The notes under the pieces: model-generated
Database searches by the model: none
Seen by the model: the letters and a program-made list of their open reading frames with translations, nothing else
What the model was told of the DNA's origin: nothing
Made by a program: the position numbers and the translations under genes
Shown here: positions 12,913 through 14,352 of the stretch, piece after piece
Position numbering within the stretch: the stretch's first letter is position 1
Layout: every line of letters begins with the position of its first letter
NCBI RefSeq assembly: GCF_905187505.1
Contig: NZ_CAJJIC010000053.1
Location: 1-14,352 of the forward strand
DNA: 14,352 bases
Direction of reading: 5' to 3'
DNA from: an uncultured Mailhella sp.
GTDB lineage: Bacteria > Desulfobacterota > Desulfovibrionia > Desulfovibrionales > Desulfovibrionaceae

Positions 12913-14352
12913 ATGAACGAAGGCAGGAAGAGCGGTTATCAGATTCTGGTGGTTGACGACGACCCGGAATGGCATGAAATTCTGGCGCTGCTTTTTTCCC
13001 GCAAGGGCTGGAAGACGGAAACGGCGCTGAACGGGGAACGCGCTCTGGCCCGCATTGCCGCAGGCGGCATAGACGTGGTGGTGTGCGATCTTTCCATGCC
13101 GGGCATGAGCGGACTTGAGGTGCTGCGTCGCGTGCGCGCCATGGACGCCTCGCTTCCCTTCATCATGATGACGGGCGTGGGCACCATTGAAAGCGCGGTG
13201 GAAGCCGTGCAGCTCGGGGCCTACAGTTATCTTACAAAGCCGGTGAACAATGCCGAGCTTGCCGCTCTCGTGCAGAGGGCGGCCGAGCACGCAAGGCTGC
13301 ACAGTCAGCTTCTGGACCGGCCGCGCGAGAATAAGACGCCGGTATCCCTCATATACAACAGCCCGTCCATGAAGCAGGTGCTCAGGACCATAGGCAAGGT
13401 GGCGGGCACGAGCGTGCCTATTCTCATTACCGGCGAAACAGGCACGGGCAAGAGCCGTCTGGCCGAGTACATTCACCGTGCAAGTCCTCTCAGAGACAGA
13501 CCTTTTCTTACCATAGACTGTGCGGCGCTGCCGGAATCTTTGCTGGAAAGCGAGCTTTTCGGCCACGTGAAGGGCGCCTTCACCGGAGCGGTAAGCACGC
13601 GCCGCGGCCTTTTGGAAGAGGCGCAGGGCGGTACGGTGTTTCTGGATGAAATAGGGGAGCTTTCGCCTTCCACGCAGGCAAAACTGCTGCGTGCCATTCA
13701 GGAGCATGAAATACGTCCGGTGGGCAGCAACAGAAGCGTGAGCATAGACGTGCGCTTCATTGCCGCCACGCACCGCAATCTTGAGGAGGACGTAAAGACC
13801 GGACGCTTCCGTGAGGATCTTTTCTACCGGCTTTCCGTCATTCCGCTGTATCTGCCGCCGCTGCGGGAACGCCGTGAGGATCTGGCGGCGCTCATAGGCT
13901 TTTTCATCAGCCGATTCAACGAGCGGTACGGACGCAACGTCACGCAGATAAGTCCCGCGGCCATGAACATTCTGTATCATCAGCCATGGAAGGGAAACAT
14001 ACGCGAGCTGGAAAACGTGCTCGAACGTGCCTTTCTTCTTACCGAAGGCGACCGGCTCATGCCGGAATCGCTGGGCACCATGGCCGAAGTTGCGGCGGGA
14101 ATCGTGCCGTCCTCCGGGGAGGCCGCGCTGCCGGACACGCCGCTTTCTCTTTCCGACGCGGTGCGCAATGCCGAAATTCAGGCGCTTCAGCAGGCGCTTG
14201 CCCTGTGCAACGGCAACAAGACGCAGGCGGCCGAGCTTCTCGGCATAGGCCGAAGAACGCTCTACGACAAGCTCGCGCAGTTCGGTCTCATGGACCGGAG
14301 AGGGGGTAAGACTATCCTCAAGGTTTCTAAGGCAGCTCTTACTTTGCTGGCA
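12913..14352 (+). CDS. Sigma54-dependent response regulator, NtrC family (3' end outside the window)
   Basis: 480 codons are in frame up to the window edge with no stop, starting at ATG 12913 after GGGGTGAG (12902-12909). The receiver domain (about 8-125) has acidic D15-D17, phospho-acceptor D59 in VVVCDLSMPG, T87 in MMTG and K109 in LTKP. The central AAA+ domain (about 145-385) carries Walker A GETGTGKS (174-181), ELFGHVKGAFTGA (214-226) with the intact sigma54-contacting GAFTGA, Walker B TVFLDEIGE (241-249) and the arginine-finger region FREDLFYRLSVIPLYLPPLRER. A Fis-type helix-turn-helix spans about 435-459 (NKTQAAELLGIGRRTLYDKL). It should act as a phosphorylated hexameric activator. Its partner kinase is not in the window. 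Its likely target is the divergent operon. The frame continues 20 or more residues past the usual end, with altered codon use. Confidence 0.95.
   Translation, partial: MNEGRKSGYQILVVDDDPEWHEILALLFSRKGWKTETALNGERALARIAAGGIDVVVCDLSMPGMSGLEVLRRVRAMDASLPFIMMTGVGTIESAVEAVQLGAYSYLTKPVNNAELAALVQRAAEHARLHSQLLDRPRENKTPVSLIYNSPSMKQVLRTIGKVAGTSVPILITGETGTGKSRLAEYIHRASPLRDRPFLTIDCAALPESLLESELFGHVKGAFTGAVSTRRGLLEEAQGGTVFLDEIGELSPSTQAKLLRAIQEHEIRPVGSNRSVSIDVRFIAATHRNLEEDVKTGRFREDLFYRLSVIPLYLPPLRERREDLAALIGFFISRFNERYGRNVTQISPAAMNILYHQPWKGNIRELENVLERAFLLTEGDRLMPESLGTMAEVAAGIVPSSGEAALPDTPLSLSDAVRNAEIQALQQALALCNGNKTQAAELLGIGRRTLYDKLAQFGLMDRRGGKTILKVSKAALTLLA

Noticed and set aside
12874..13980. 368-codon minus-strand frame opposite the response regulator
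   Set aside because: The plus strand carries receiver and AAA+ motifs in order; the antisense translation has none.
1..14352. tRNA or rRNA genes, CRISPR arrays, insertion sequences, prophage genes
   Set aside because: No cloverleaf-like sequence, regular spaced repeats, transposase motifs or target-site duplications were seen on either strand.

Overview
The window looks like a piece of chromosome from a GC-rich, anaerobic, Gram-negative bacterium. NiFe-hydrogenase maturation genes (hypD, hypE) point to anaerobic H2 metabolism, a family-9 heptosyltransferase-type gene points to lipopolysaccharide, and an NtrC-type activator faces a sigma54-like promoter. Overall protein style and gene neighbourhood suggest a sulfate- or sulfite-reducing Desulfovibrionaceae-type organism, possibly host-associated. 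That placement is inference from family resemblance only; no search was run.

Left part (1-4223). The first 26 bases are the 5' end of rpsL (ribosomal protein S12) on the minus strand, with its SD and a TTGACA promoter. A structured, gene-free interval separates it from divergent hypD. After hypD comes trpB, which stands alone without trpA or other trp genes. It is preceded by a complete transcription attenuator: a 17-codon leader peptide with three consecutive Trp codons, mutually exclusive 1:2 and 2:3 pairings, and a 3:4 intrinsic terminator. A terminator closes trpB, and hypE follows. The two hyp genes are therefore split by a tryptophan-regulated gene.

Middle part (4231-7687). Closely packed after hypE are a GT9 glycosyltransferase (heptosyltransferase-like) and a TatD-family metal hydrolase, then miaB (tRNA methylthiotransferase) after a 105-base gap. 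A perfect 18-bp stem hairpin ends miaB and can also serve the convergent minus-strand operon.

Right part (7713-14352). A minus-strand operon runs from 12594 down to 7713. Its genes in order of transcription are: a 965-residue secreted protein of unknown function made of two diverged copies of one long module; a polytopic membrane protein resembling the YeiH / putative sulfate exporter family; a 49-residue single-span protein; a 67-residue two-span protein; and a secreted ComEA-like helix-hairpin-helix protein. Upstream is a good sigma54-type promoter (GG and GC at the -24/-12 spacing). Divergently encoded is an NtrC-family response regulator with an intact GAFTGA motif, whose reading frame is still open at the window edge. 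The simplest model is that this regulator, driven by an unseen sensor kinase, switches on the operon through sigma54 RNA polymerase. This regulated envelope cluster is the best candidate here for an undescribed system; its substrate or signal cannot be read from the sequence.
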